A DNA stretch of 45,550 nucleotides from Flavobacteriaceae bacterium (GTDB taxonomy: Bacteria > Bacteroidota > Bacteroidia > Flavobacteriales > Flavobacteriaceae). The translations under genes were made by a program, and so were the position numbers. The notes beneath the pieces are model-generated. The model was not told where the DNA came from. It ran no database searches and was given only the letters and a program-made list of their open reading frames with translations. Positions 24,135-32,613 of this stretch are shown one piece after another. The stretch spans positions 1 through 45,550 of the forward strand of contig CANGIF010000027.1 of assembly GCA_947453885.1 (NCBI GenBank), given 5' to 3'. The first letter of the stretch is position 1. Each line of letters begins with the position of its first letter.

Positions 24135-24161
24135 CAAAAATAGAATTTTTAAAACAAACAA
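24135..24161 (-). promoter_or_regulatory. Candidate promoter of the thioredoxin-fold gene
   Basis: The minus strand has TATTTTTG (24142-24135) and TTG (24161-24159), 16 nt apart, one base below the usual spacing range. Leader length would be about 90 nt. Confidence 0.45.
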
Positions 24162-24236
24162 GGTATCGAAATTAACACATTTTTAAAATTAAAGCGTTTC
24201 AACATTTTAAAGATTGTTAAATTATAGAATGTAAAG

Positions 24237-25418
24237 TTATTTTAATTTAGGTTGCTTTATAACTGAATCCCAAGTTTTCAAAACTTCTTTTATTTTTGAT
24301 GTAACCTTTTTGTCATCTTTAATATACCAGTTTACAGATTTATCAGATGTTGTTTTATCTCCTGAATAATGGAAAAAAACAATTGAATTGACTAAAGGAT
24401 ATTTTTTTGGTAAATTTGTAAGTGCGTCACCAAACCATTTGGCTCTGTCACCTCCCGTTTTTAAAGAGCCAAACTCTGCTATCATCATTGGCTTATTAAA
24501 AGTAGCTAATTCTTTATAATGTGTTCCAAAAATTTCAGAAAATGTCCACCATTTACTCCAACTAGTACTTGTTCCGAAATTTAATATTCCTGTGGCAATG
24601 ACATCTACATTATCACTTCCTGGATAATAAGCATCAAAGTATCCATAAGCAGTGTGAGGACTCCAAACCCAAATGATATTTTTAGCTCCAACTTGTTCAA
24701 AAACTTCATGAATATGCTTCCAACCAGCAACAAATTCTTGAGGGGTGTCGTTTTGTGGTCCCCATGGATATCGGTAAGGCTCATTCATTTCGTGACCTAA
24801 TCTTAAATAAATGGGATGTTTAAAATTTTTAGCACTTTTGGCCCATTTCTTTAGAAAAGAATCATACAATCCTCCAGCAATACTTGTAAACGAACTTTTG
24901 TCACGAGTTTCTACTGCTCCAATTCCAGGGAAATTCTCAACTGTAAAATCACTTACCCAAGGTTCCCATGTCACCATAGGAATTGAACCTATTTCATGTA
25001 TGGCATTCAGTTCTTTTATTGGAAATTCTTGCTCTGGTTTTTCACCCCATGCTTGGTAAATATGAATTATAGGAAATGTTAAACTAAGAGAATCTTCCAA
25101 GTTTATTATATTTTCGTACGATTCTTTTTTACTGTCGTCTGATGCTCCAAAAAGGATTATTTTAGATTGAATTAATTTTTTCTTATTGGTTCTAATTTCT
25201 TTGAACCAAACCAACTTATCTTCACGCGTGCCTTCTCTTTGGTCCAGAATAATTGTTTTTTCAACTTCCTGAACAGTAGTTCCTGCTTTTGTTAAAACAG
25301 TTTCTATTGGGCCTTTAGATTTTTCGCTAACCATAGAAAGCCCATAAACTACAAGATAGCCTAGCACTAAAGCAATGGCAACATAAAAATACCTGGAGAT
25401 TCTATTAAAATATTTCAT
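24237..25418 (-). CDS. Membrane-anchored GH26-like glycoside hydrolase
   Basis: A 393-aa protein with an N-terminal membrane segment (residues 10-30, YFYVAIALVLGYLVVYGL) and a TIM-barrel resembling GH26 beta-mannanases and related endo-glycanases. The likely acid/base is E210 in LRLGHEMNEP and the likely nucleophile is E315 in MMIAEFGS; WEPW and the YPWGPQND loop also fit the family. No lipobox is seen. It is the last gene of the exopolysaccharide locus, 8 nt after the epimerase gene. In such loci a hydrolase usually trims or releases polymer made by the synthase; substrate and mannan specificity are unknown here. Confidence 0.85.
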   Translation of the reverse strand: MKYFNRISRYFYVAIALVLGYLVVYGLSMVSEKSKGPIETVLTKAGTTVQEVEKTIILDQREGTREDKLVWFKEIRTNKKKLIQSKIILFGASDDSKKESYENIINLEDSLSLTFPIIHIYQAWGEKPEQEFPIKELNAIHEIGSIPMVTWEPWVSDFTVENFPGIGAVETRDKSSFTSIAGGLYDSFLKKWAKSAKNFKHPIYLRLGHEMNEPYRYPWGPQNDTPQEFVAGWKHIHEVFEQVGAKNIIWVWSPHTAYGYFDAYYPGSDNVDVIATGILNFGTSTSWSKWWTFSEIFGTHYKELATFNKPMMIAEFGSLKTGGDRAKWFGDALTNLPKKYPLVNSIVFFHYSGDKTTSDKSVNWYIKDDKKVTSKIKEVLKTWDSVIKQPKLK

Positions 25419-25426
25419 ATTTAATT

Positions 25427-26326
25427 CTATATTATATTTTTGACGCCATTTTCTAAATTAACTTGCGGTATAAACCCTAGTTTTTCTTTTATTTTAGAAT
25501 TATCACCAATCATTTCCCATACCTCATTGTCTCGATAGGGAATTGCTCCTAAAATTACTTTGGCATTACCCTTAATTTGTTCATTAACAGCTGTAGCTAA
25601 GTCACTTAATTTTGTTCCTTTTCCACTACATACATTAAATGTTTCATTATATGCATTTGTATTTGTTGCTGCCAATAGTAAAGCAGCAACTACATCATCT
25701 ACATATAAAAAATCCCTCATTTGTGCTCCTTTGGTCATTAAAAAATCTTGCCCCCTCTTTAAAGAATTAACCATTTGCGGAATAAAAAATTCTTCGGACA
25801 TATTTTTACCATAAAAGTTAAAAATACGCAAGTTGGTATAATTTTTATTATACAAATTGGAAAACGTTTGAATTAAAAGTTCAGCACTAGCTTTACTTAA
25901 GGAATAGGGTGAAACAGGTTTTGGATGTTGTTTTTCGTTTAAAGGTGATACATTGTTCCCATAAATTTCACTTGAGGAAGTAAAAATAAAATTGGTATAA
26001 TTAATATTTTTTACTGCTTGTAATACATTCAAAGTTCCAGTTACATTACTCAATGTCATGCTTTCATAGATTGAAAAATCTCTGTTTCGACTAATATTGG
26101 CAGCTAAATGATATATAATATCAGGTTGAATTTTTTGAACTATCGTATTTAATTCCTCAAAGTTAGTAATGTTAACTGAAAAATTATTTGTAGATGGAGT
26201 CACATTATTGGAAATTACAAAAACTTCTGCTCCTTCGCTTCGCAGTGCTTTTACAAGAAAAGTTCCTAAATAACCATTCCCACCTGTAACTAGTATCCTT
26301 TTATTTTTCAAATTTATTGTGCCCAT
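25427..26326 (-). CDS. NAD-dependent sugar epimerase/reductase (extended SDR)
   Basis: A 299-aa extended short-chain dehydrogenase. The nucleotide-binding motif is GGNGYLGTF (residues 15-23), the S/T-Y-K catalytic group is in FTSSSEIYG and SPYSLSKAS, and FNFYGKNM is typical of nucleotide-sugar enzymes. Its ATG overlaps the end of the CDP-glucose dehydratase gene by 13 bp, so it most likely acts next in the pathway, reducing or epimerising CDP-4-keto-6-deoxyglucose. No RfbH-type dehydrase is nearby, so a 3,6-dideoxy sugar such as abequose is not expected from this locus alone. The exact product sugar is not known. Confidence 0.85.
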   Translation of the reverse strand: MGTINLKNKRILVTGGNGYLGTFLVKALRSEGAEVFVISNNVTPSTNNFSVNITNFEELNTIVQKIQPDIIYHLAANISRNRDFSIYESMTLSNVTGTLNVLQAVKNINYTNFIFTSSSEIYGNNVSPLNEKQHPKPVSPYSLSKASAELLIQTFSNLYNKNYTNLRIFNFYGKNMSEEFFIPQMVNSLKRGQDFLMTKGAQMRDFLYVDDVVAALLLAATNTNAYNETFNVCSGKGTKLSDLATAVNEQIKGNAKVILGAIPYRDNEVWEMIGDNSKIKEKLGFIPQVNLENGVKNII

Positions 26327-27426
26327 TGAATTTTTGCATTTTTAGCATCTGAAATATATGCTTCCAAATCTTGTATTGAATTTACCTTGTTGTTTGTATA
26401 GTACTCTTTGTACCAAACTATCGTTTTGTATATTGTTTGCTCGATACCCCAAACGGCTTTCCATTTAAGCAATTTGTTGGCTTTTGAACAATCAAGCATC
26501 AACAAATTTGCTTCGTGATGATCATTAAGATCCTTACTGTATTCTATTCCAATAGTATTCCAATTATTTTTTGAAAGCATAATAATTGTTTCAACAGGAA
26601 GATTACTGGAATTATCAGGCCCAAAATTCCATCCATCGGCTATAGCTACATTTTGTTCTAGAAGTTGCCATCCTAATGTTAAATAGCCACTTAATGGTTC
26701 TAAAACATGCTGCCAAGGTCTTGTTGCCTTTGGGTTTCTAATCTTTACCGAATCATTTATAGCTGTTGCTCTAACTATATCAGGAATTAATCTGTCCTCA
26801 GCCCAATCGCCACCACCAATTACATTTCCTGCACGACCACTGGCTAATAACACATTGTGCTTTTCTCCAAAATAATTATTGTTAAAAAAAGAATTTCTGT
26901 AAGAAGCTGTAAGAAGTTCCGCACAACCTTTAGATGCACTATATGGATCATAGCCTCCCATTGGTTCATTTTCTCTATATCCCCAATTCCACTCTTTATT
27001 TTCATAGCATTTGTCGCTTGTAACGTTAACAATTGCTTTTACAGATGGTGTTTTTCTACAAGCTTCATATACATTTAGAGTTCCCATAACATTAGTAGAA
27101 AAAGTTTCTATCGGATCATTGTAAGAAGATCTTACTAATGCTTGTGCAGCCAAATGAAATACTATTTCAGGTTGTACTTCATCAAAATACTGTTGGAGAA
27201 TTTCAAAATCGCGTAAATCATGTATTTTTTGGTGAATGTTAAGCTTCAACAAATCCAAATGGTTCAATCCTACATTTTCTAAAGAATAACCGTACACTTT
27301 TGCTCCCATTTTTTCTAGCCAAAGTGCTAACCAAGAACCTTTAAAGCCAGTATGACCTGTTAAAAGTACTTTTTTATCTTTATAAACTCCGCCAAAAAGT
27401 GATTGAAAATTTACCATGTTTTCCAT
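26314..27426 (-). CDS. rfbG: CDP-glucose 4,6-dehydratase
   Basis: A 370-aa extended SDR that turns CDP-glucose into CDP-4-keto-6-deoxyglucose. Family features are LTGHTGFKGSWLALWLE (residues 22-38, with the RfbG-specific GFKGSW), the FHLAAQALVRSSY stretch, NVTSDKCYEN and YDPYSASKG (catalytic Y and K), and GRAGNVIGGGDWAEDRLIPD. Two ATGs are possible, at 27426 (overlap 16 bp with rfbF) and at 27417 (overlap 7 bp). The pair rfbF-rfbG is a standard sugar-nucleotide module of O-antigen and exopolysaccharide loci. Confidence 0.95.
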   Translation of the reverse strand: MENMVNFQSLFGGVYKDKKVLLTGHTGFKGSWLALWLEKMGAKVYGYSLENVGLNHLDLLKLNIHQKIHDLRDFEILQQYFDEVQPEIVFHLAAQALVRSSYNDPIETFSTNVMGTLNVYEACRKTPSVKAIVNVTSDKCYENKEWNWGYRENEPMGGYDPYSASKGCAELLTASYRNSFFNNNYFGEKHNVLLASGRAGNVIGGGDWAEDRLIPDIVRATAINDSVKIRNPKATRPWQHVLEPLSGYLTLGWQLLEQNVAIADGWNFGPDNSSNLPVETIIMLSKNNWNTIGIEYSKDLNDHHEANLLMLDCSKANKLLKWKAVWGIEQTIYKTIVWYKEYYTNNKVNSIQDLEAYISDAKNAKIQWAQ

Positions 27427-28187
27427 AATGCCTTATTGTTTTTCCACATTTCATTCAATTGTACATTATCTCTCAAAGTATCCATTGGTTTCCAAAAACC
27501 GCTGTGTTTAAAAGCAAATAACTCACCCTCTTTTGCTAAATTTTCAAGTGGTTCTTTTTCCCATATTGTTTGAATTCCATTGGTTATATAATCGAAAGCC
27601 TTAGGTTCGCATACAAAAAAACCAGCATTTATCCATCCACCATCTCCTACTGGTTTTTCGATAAAGTTATTTACATTACCACTTTTCCCGTCAAATGAAA
27701 CACCTCCAAAACGTCCTTCTGGTTGTACAGTTGTCATAGTAACCGCTTTGCCATGGTTTTTATGAAAAGCTACTAACTCTTTAATATTGATATTTCCAAC
27801 ACCATCACCATATGTTAACATAAATGCTTCATCTCCAACTACCTCTTTTGCTTGTAAGACTCTACCTCCAGTCATGGCATCTAAACCAGTATCCAATAAA
27901 GTGATTTTCCAAGGTTCTGATTTGTTGTTTAGTATTTCTACTTTATTATTAGATAAATCAATTGTTACATCACTATTATGTAAAAAATAATTTACAAAAT
28001 ATTCTTTAATTACATATCCTTTGTAACCTAACAATACTACAAAATCATTATATCCGTGTTGAGAATAAATTTTCATTATGTGCCATAAAATAGGTTGTGC
28101 TCCAATTTGAATCATTGGTTTTGGAATCAAATCTGTGGCTTCGCTAAAACGCGTTCCAAATCCGCCAGCTAATAGTAGTGTTTTCAT
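27411..28187 (-). CDS. rfbF: Glucose-1-phosphate cytidylyltransferase
   Basis: A 258-aa nucleotidyltransferase that makes CDP-glucose from CTP and glucose-1-phosphate. The N-terminal LLLAGGFGTRFSEATDLIPKPMI (residues 4-26) is the nucleotide-binding signature with the G-G-x-G-T-R and P-K-P motifs. Downstream TYGDGVGNINIKEL, FGGVSFDGK and FIEKPVGDGGWINAGFFV follow the RfbF pattern. The gene lies 15 nt after the GT2 gene and overlaps rfbG, so it belongs to one transcript with both. Confidence 0.95.
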   Translation of the reverse strand: MKTLLLAGGFGTRFSEATDLIPKPMIQIGAQPILWHIMKIYSQHGYNDFVVLLGYKGYVIKEYFVNYFLHNSDVTIDLSNNKVEILNNKSEPWKITLLDTGLDAMTGGRVLQAKEVVGDEAFMLTYGDGVGNINIKELVAFHKNHGKAVTMTTVQPEGRFGGVSFDGKSGNVNNFIEKPVGDGGWINAGFFVCEPKAFDYITNGIQTIWEKEPLENLAKEGELFAFKHSGFWKPMDTLRDNVQLNEMWKNNKALWKTW

Positions 28188-28202
28188 AGATTTTGTTTTA
28201 AA

Positions 28203-29810
28203 TTATTCAACTTCAATTTTTTTATCGTCTTTAATTATTATTCTACTCCAAGCATCTTCCGGTTTTAAATTCAGAGCTTCATAAGCTGCCAAAATACCAC
28301 CTATCGATTGTACAAATGCAATAAAAGAAAAACCAATCATTCCCCAGGTTCTTTGTACAGTAAAAATCAGTTCACTTTCTGGAGTAAAATACCTTCTTTC
28401 AAAAAGTATTGCAGCAACTGTACTAAAAAACACAAAACAGTAGGCTATTAATGGTTTTACAAATGGATTAATAAATCCTCTTACGGCAGTTTTTGCTGTA
28501 GGGATATAGGGAATACTTTTTTTCATTAAAGTTAAAATAAAAGCATAAGTAAATACCGGCCAACAAGAATACTTTAAAATCATCCCTCTCCAATGAAAAC
28601 CTCTTTCCGTTTTCCTATCGCACAAAAACTTTTGAGCATAAAAATAAATTAGAATTGCAATCATCATTATTACAGAACCACGAGCAATAAACTCTGTAAA
28701 ATCCATTTTTCCAGGAATTATTTGGGTACAGAAATAAATTATTGGTACTATAATAAAAAAAGCTGTAATCGTTCCAAATAAGTAATAGGTTCCTATTGAT
28801 AAATAAGATATTTTTTGCCAAAAAGTCAAATCTCTTAAAACGTAAGGCATTTCGTCAAAGAGTAATTCAAAAACTCCACGCGCCCATTTTAGTTGCTGTT
28901 TGCAAAAGGAAGCAAAATCTTCTGGTACTAATCCACGACTAACAATTACGGGATTGTAAACTGATTTCCAACCTTTAGAATGAATTCTAATCGATGTTTG
29001 CAAATCCTCAGCTAAACCTTGGGCATGTCCTCCAATACTTTCTAATGCCTTTCGTCTAAAAGTACAATTGGCACCAATTGCTACTGCACCTCCATATCCA
29101 TTTAAACCCATTTGTGTAGGTCCATAAAAGGTATATGTTTGTTCTGCAGCACCTTTTGCTGTAAATGACCTGTACATATTGTAGTACCCTTGACTTACTT
29201 GAACGAAACCAATTGATTCGTCTCTAAAAAAACCTAACGTTTGATCTAAAAAATTTGGAAATACAATATGGTCAGGGTCTAAAATTAGAATAAATTCCTC
29301 TTCTGTTCTTCGCAAGGCTTCATTTACTTTTCCAGCCTTTGCACCTGGTAAATTGGCTAAATCCAACCAAACAATGTCGTACTTTTCTGCTAAATTCTTA
29401 AAAGCAACATCCTCTGTACTGTCTAATAAATAAGTGGTATGTGGATAGTTTATATTTTGAAGTGCCTTAAAAGTGGTTTCAAACATTGAAAGTGGTTCCC
29501 CTGGTGCAGCAGTTGTAAAAATAGCAACACTCAAACCTTCTTTCGGAACAGGTACAATGGGTGGCTTTTTTAATCGTAAATAATTAATCCAAATTAAAAC
29601 GACTATAATTATTCCATACCAAAACAACAAACTTAACATTACAAAAAGAAATAAATTTCCTATATGATCCTCTCTAAACCACCATTCTGCCAAATTTATT
29701 ACGCTTAAAATACCTGCGAGTGTTAATACCAAAATGATAAAACGATCAGTTTGTGTCACATTTTTTGCAGCTTTAAACTTCCATAAATTATTTCGAAGTT
29801 TCGTATTCAT
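28203..29810 (-). CDS. Processive family 2 glycosyltransferase (BcsA/cellulose-synthase-like)
   Basis: A 535-aa inner-membrane polymerase. Two transmembrane helices come first (residues 24-40 and 53-75), then the GT-A domain (about 95-320), then about four to five helices (325-505). Catalytic motifs are present: D130 in LLDSTED, DPDH at 178-181 (the D-x-D metal site), AED at 267-269 (the T-E-D base) and QQLKWARG at 305-312 (Q-x-x-R/K-W, the processive signature). This set marks synthases that build and translocate a polymer. No PilZ (cyclic-di-GMP) domain is visible at the C-terminus. It lies 3 nt after the YaiO-type gene and 15 nt before rfbF. Confidence 0.9.
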   Translation of the reverse strand: MNTKLRNNLWKFKAAKNVTQTDRFIILVLTLAGILSVINLAEWWFREDHIGNLFLFVMLSLLFWYGIIIVVLIWINYLRLKKPPIVPVPKEGLSVAIFTTAAPGEPLSMFETTFKALQNINYPHTTYLLDSTEDVAFKNLAEKYDIVWLDLANLPGAKAGKVNEALRRTEEEFILILDPDHIVFPNFLDQTLGFFRDESIGFVQVSQGYYNMYRSFTAKGAAEQTYTFYGPTQMGLNGYGGAVAIGANCTFRRKALESIGGHAQGLAEDLQTSIRIHSKGWKSVYNPVIVSRGLVPEDFASFCKQQLKWARGVFELLFDEMPYVLRDLTFWQKISYLSIGTYYLFGTITAFFIIVPIIYFCTQIIPGKMDFTEFIARGSVIMMIAILIYFYAQKFLCDRKTERGFHWRGMILKYSCWPVFTYAFILTLMKKSIPYIPTAKTAVRGFINPFVKPLIAYCFVFFSTVAAILFERRYFTPESELIFTVQRTWGMIGFSFIAFVQSIGGILAAYEALNLKPEDAWSRIIIKDDKKIEVE

Positions 29811-29813
29811 TTA

Positions 29814-31301
29814 TTAAAATTGGTAGTTAAGCGAAAGAGTAGCATTGTTTCTGTTATAAAAAAACGTATGTTGGTAATTATATGCTAAACTAGCTTCAAA
29901 TTTTGATGAAAAAGCATACGAAACAATACCTTTTATTTCACTTGGATTGAAATTTGCTTTATAATAACTTTTAGTAAAAACAGTATTTCCTAAAACATCA
30001 GTATCCAAATAAATGTAAGGATTATCGCAAGTGGCATAAAATCCATAATTGCCTTTTAAACTTAATGAAAGTTCTTTAGTTGGCTTGTAATTTACAATTC
30101 CAATAAGCGCATGTACTATTTGATTTTTAGGAGTAAAATAAGGATTATAAACACCATCAATTGTTGAGTTTGACCCAAAATTTGCTATGGCTGTAGCTAG
30201 TGTTTGATTGGATTCAAATAAATTTGTTTTTGAATCTGCATAACTAAATCCGTATCCAAATTGTGTGCTAAAAATAGAATTTGGTTTTGCCTTTGAAATT
30301 ATCCAAGAACTAAAAGTGTGTATGGTATTTGAAGCTTCAAAATATTGATTATTGTATCCAACATGAATTGCTATATATTTACAGTTTTCTATATCCATAG
30401 CGGTGTAAATATTATTTTGTAACAATGTATAAGTAGTGCTAACTAATGTCCCCAAATATGGTTTTTTTGAAAATCCCAGCTGTAAATTACTTTTTTTAGC
30501 AATTTTTTTATTGATTTCAATTCCACAAATTCCTGCATTTGAATCGTTGAAATTTTTATAGATTCCTAAATTTAGTTTCATTTTCAAAGCCAAATTAACA
30601 AATGAAAATTCATTTCCTATTTGAGCTTCCAAAGATTGCTGTGAAGGATTAAAGCTATAATTTTTAATTTCAAATTCTGGGTGTAAAACATTTGAAAAAT
30701 ATTTTGAAATTTTTAATTTTTCTCCAAAATACTTCATGGGTTGATTGTCCGATTGGTATTCAAATTCAGCGTTAACGTATGTTGCTGTTGTGTTTTTAAT
30801 ACTTTTTTCTAACTCTTCTGTGAGGTTTGAAGTTGGATATATTTTTTTAAAAGTTGCAATAGTTGCATTTGCTTTATCACTATTTCCTAACCAAAAATAA
30901 ATGTGTGCCTCCATCAAAAGCGCCTCAGCCTGAACTTCTTTATCCTTTTTTATTTGATTAATTAAAGTCAATGCTTTATTAAAATCACTTGTTTCATATA
31001 GCATTCTCGCATAATCTAACTGAATAATATTGTTTTTAGGAGCAATTGAAATTGCTTTATTGAATAAAGTTGCTGATAAGCCATTATTGTTGTTCCAATG
31101 TGCAACTTGAGCATACAACCAATTGGTTTCTAAATCATCTGAATGGTTCGAATAATAGTTGTGAAGTGTATTTTCTGCTTTATTGAACTCTTTTTGAGCA
31201 ATTAATTTTCTGACATTTCCAATGGTTTCATCTTTAGTTTGGGAAAAAACAGAAACGGTACAAAATAGCATGAGTGCTAAGTTTTTAAAAATAAATTTCA
31301 T
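29814..31301 (-). CDS. YaiO-type outer-membrane beta-barrel with N-terminal TPR repeats
   Basis: A 495-aa outer-membrane protein, first gene of the exopolysaccharide run. The signal peptide is residues 1-20 (MKFIFKNLALMLFCTVSVFS). Residues 25-175 contain about four TPR-like helix pairs (QKEFNKAENTLHNYY, GLSATLFNKAISIAPKNN, TSDFNKALTLINQ, LGNSDKANATIATFKKI). Residues 190-495 are beta-strand-rich and end in LSLNYQF, the terminal aromatic barrel signature. A TPR plus barrel is the exit-pore design of synthase-dependent systems (BcsC, PgaA, AlgK/AlgE). It is 3 nt before the GT2 gene. Confidence 0.85.
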   Translation of the reverse strand: MKFIFKNLALMLFCTVSVFSQTKDETIGNVRKLIAQKEFNKAENTLHNYYSNHSDDLETNWLYAQVAHWNNNNGLSATLFNKAISIAPKNNIIQLDYARMLYETSDFNKALTLINQIKKDKEVQAEALLMEAHIYFWLGNSDKANATIATFKKIYPTSNLTEELEKSIKNTTATYVNAEFEYQSDNQPMKYFGEKLKISKYFSNVLHPEFEIKNYSFNPSQQSLEAQIGNEFSFVNLALKMKLNLGIYKNFNDSNAGICGIEINKKIAKKSNLQLGFSKKPYLGTLVSTTYTLLQNNIYTAMDIENCKYIAIHVGYNNQYFEASNTIHTFSSWIISKAKPNSIFSTQFGYGFSYADSKTNLFESNQTLATAIANFGSNSTIDGVYNPYFTPKNQIVHALIGIVNYKPTKELSLSLKGNYGFYATCDNPYIYLDTDVLGNTVFTKSYYKANFNPSEIKGIVSYAFSSKFEASLAYNYQHTFFYNRNNATLSLNYQF

Positions 31302-31758
31302 AAAGTAATGGGATTTTATATTTTAGACGAACATTAGTTTATATTCTTGTGTTCTTTAACTAAAAACAATTTTAATATAAAAACCCCTACCAAAACAAGG
31401 AAATTCAAGTCAAAATAAGAATATTTAAAAAAAATAAATAGAAATTGAAATGAATATATTTCAAAATAAAAAAAACTTAAAAATAAAGTTATTTTTCAAC
31501 TGTATTTCAATGAATTATAAGTAGTAAAGAAAATTAAGACCAATCTAAAAGAAGTTTAAAAATGAAGTAAATGATTGTCATGAAAAAAATACTGGATCTA
31601 TTTTCAAAAAATACATAGTAGATTTTTAGTAATGTTCCAACTATTTATCTTATTGAGGTAGCTTTAATAGAAGTTATGCATAAGTTGCAGATTATTATGC
31701 TTAAAGTATTTTTCGTGGAAATTTAAATCTTTTGAGCCAAATTTAAATTAAAAAATTA
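31302..31758. other. Non-coding region upstream of the exopolysaccharide operon
   Basis: I see no gene in these 457 bp. It probably holds the operon promoter. Seen in it are the palindrome TTATGCATAA (31674-31683) and a minus-strand TAAATTTG (31745-31738) that is 430 nt from the first gene. No clean TTG-spaced promoter is near the operon start. Confidence 0.5.
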
Positions 31759-32526
31759 CTATTTCTTTTTCAAAATTTTATATTCTTCATAGCATTGACT
31801 AATGGCATCCATAATTTGCAAATCATTTGCAGACGAAATAAAAGATTCAGAATAATTGCACCTTTGTAAAATTTCAGCTATTTCTTTTTTATCAACCCCT
31901 AACAACACTGAAAGTGTTTCTCTGTCAAATTTTGATTCAAGTAAATTTCTTACAGAATCATCTTTCTTCATTATTCGTAGTTTTTTCAATTCGGTTCCTT
32001 TTTTACCAAAAAAATTATAAAGCAAATCAGCAGGATTAAAAATAGAACCCATAACATGAGCAAAAGCATTTGGAGAATATTCGCCAGCTTCATAACCTTG
32101 TGGAAGTCCAGAAATACTATAACGATAATTCTCTTTAATTGGAATTAGTTTGGAATCAATTTCTAAAAAACCTGTTAAATTATAGGGGCGAATTATTACT
32201 TCTTCTAATGCGTACGCTTTTTGTGTTAATTGTATTTTTGTAGATTTGTTTTTAATCCAGTCGTTTGTAACTTTAACTTTTATGGATTGAAATCCTAAAC
32301 AGGAAATATGTAGCGTGTCGCTTAGAGAAACTTCCATTTCAAAATTACCTTTTGAATTAGTAACTGTTCCAATTACTTTGTTAATATTGATAACATTAAC
32401 ATTCGAAATAGGCAACATTGTATTGTCGTTAATTATTGTGCCAATTACTTTTTGAACAGTTGGGCTGTCTTGAGCGTAAAAAGGAATGGTTAAAAACGCA
32501 AAAAGGAAGACTACTAGATATCTCAT
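31759..32526 (-). CDS. Exported CarboxypepD_reg-like protein
   Basis: A 255-aa secreted protein. The signal peptide is residues 1-18 (MRYLVVFLFAFLTIPFYA). Residues 24-110 are a carboxypeptidase-regulatory-like beta-sandwich (KVIGTIINDNTMLPISNVNV, VTNSKGNFEMEV, ISCLGFQSIKVKV), as found at the start of many TonB-dependent receptors. The remaining 145 residues are mostly helical, with SGLPQGYEAG and FKDEIA-like helices, and carry no barrel. Many Bacteroidota carry such free-standing proteins; the role is unknown. It is a separate unit between the DEAD helicase and the exopolysaccharide genes. Confidence 0.8.
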   Translation of the reverse strand: MRYLVVFLFAFLTIPFYAQDSPTVQKVIGTIINDNTMLPISNVNVININKVIGTVTNSKGNFEMEVSLSDTLHISCLGFQSIKVKVTNDWIKNKSTKIQLTQKAYALEEVIIRPYNLTGFLEIDSKLIPIKENYRYSISGLPQGYEAGEYSPNAFAHVMGSIFNPADLLYNFFGKKGTELKKLRIMKKDDSVRNLLESKFDRETLSVLLGVDKKEIAEILQRCNYSESFISSANDLQIMDAISQCYEEYKILKKK

Positions 32527-32613
32527 AACTTGTTTTAAAGGTCTAAAAGTAATAAAACGATATAAGATAAATAATAGTCTTCCCTATAATTATAAGAAAA
32601 TTAACAATTTGAA

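Noticed and set aside
24237..31301. O-antigen locus making abequose or paratose
   Set aside because: An RfbH-type dehydrase, Wzx/Wzy and further glycosyltransferases are missing; the genes fit a synthase-dependent exopolysaccharide instead.
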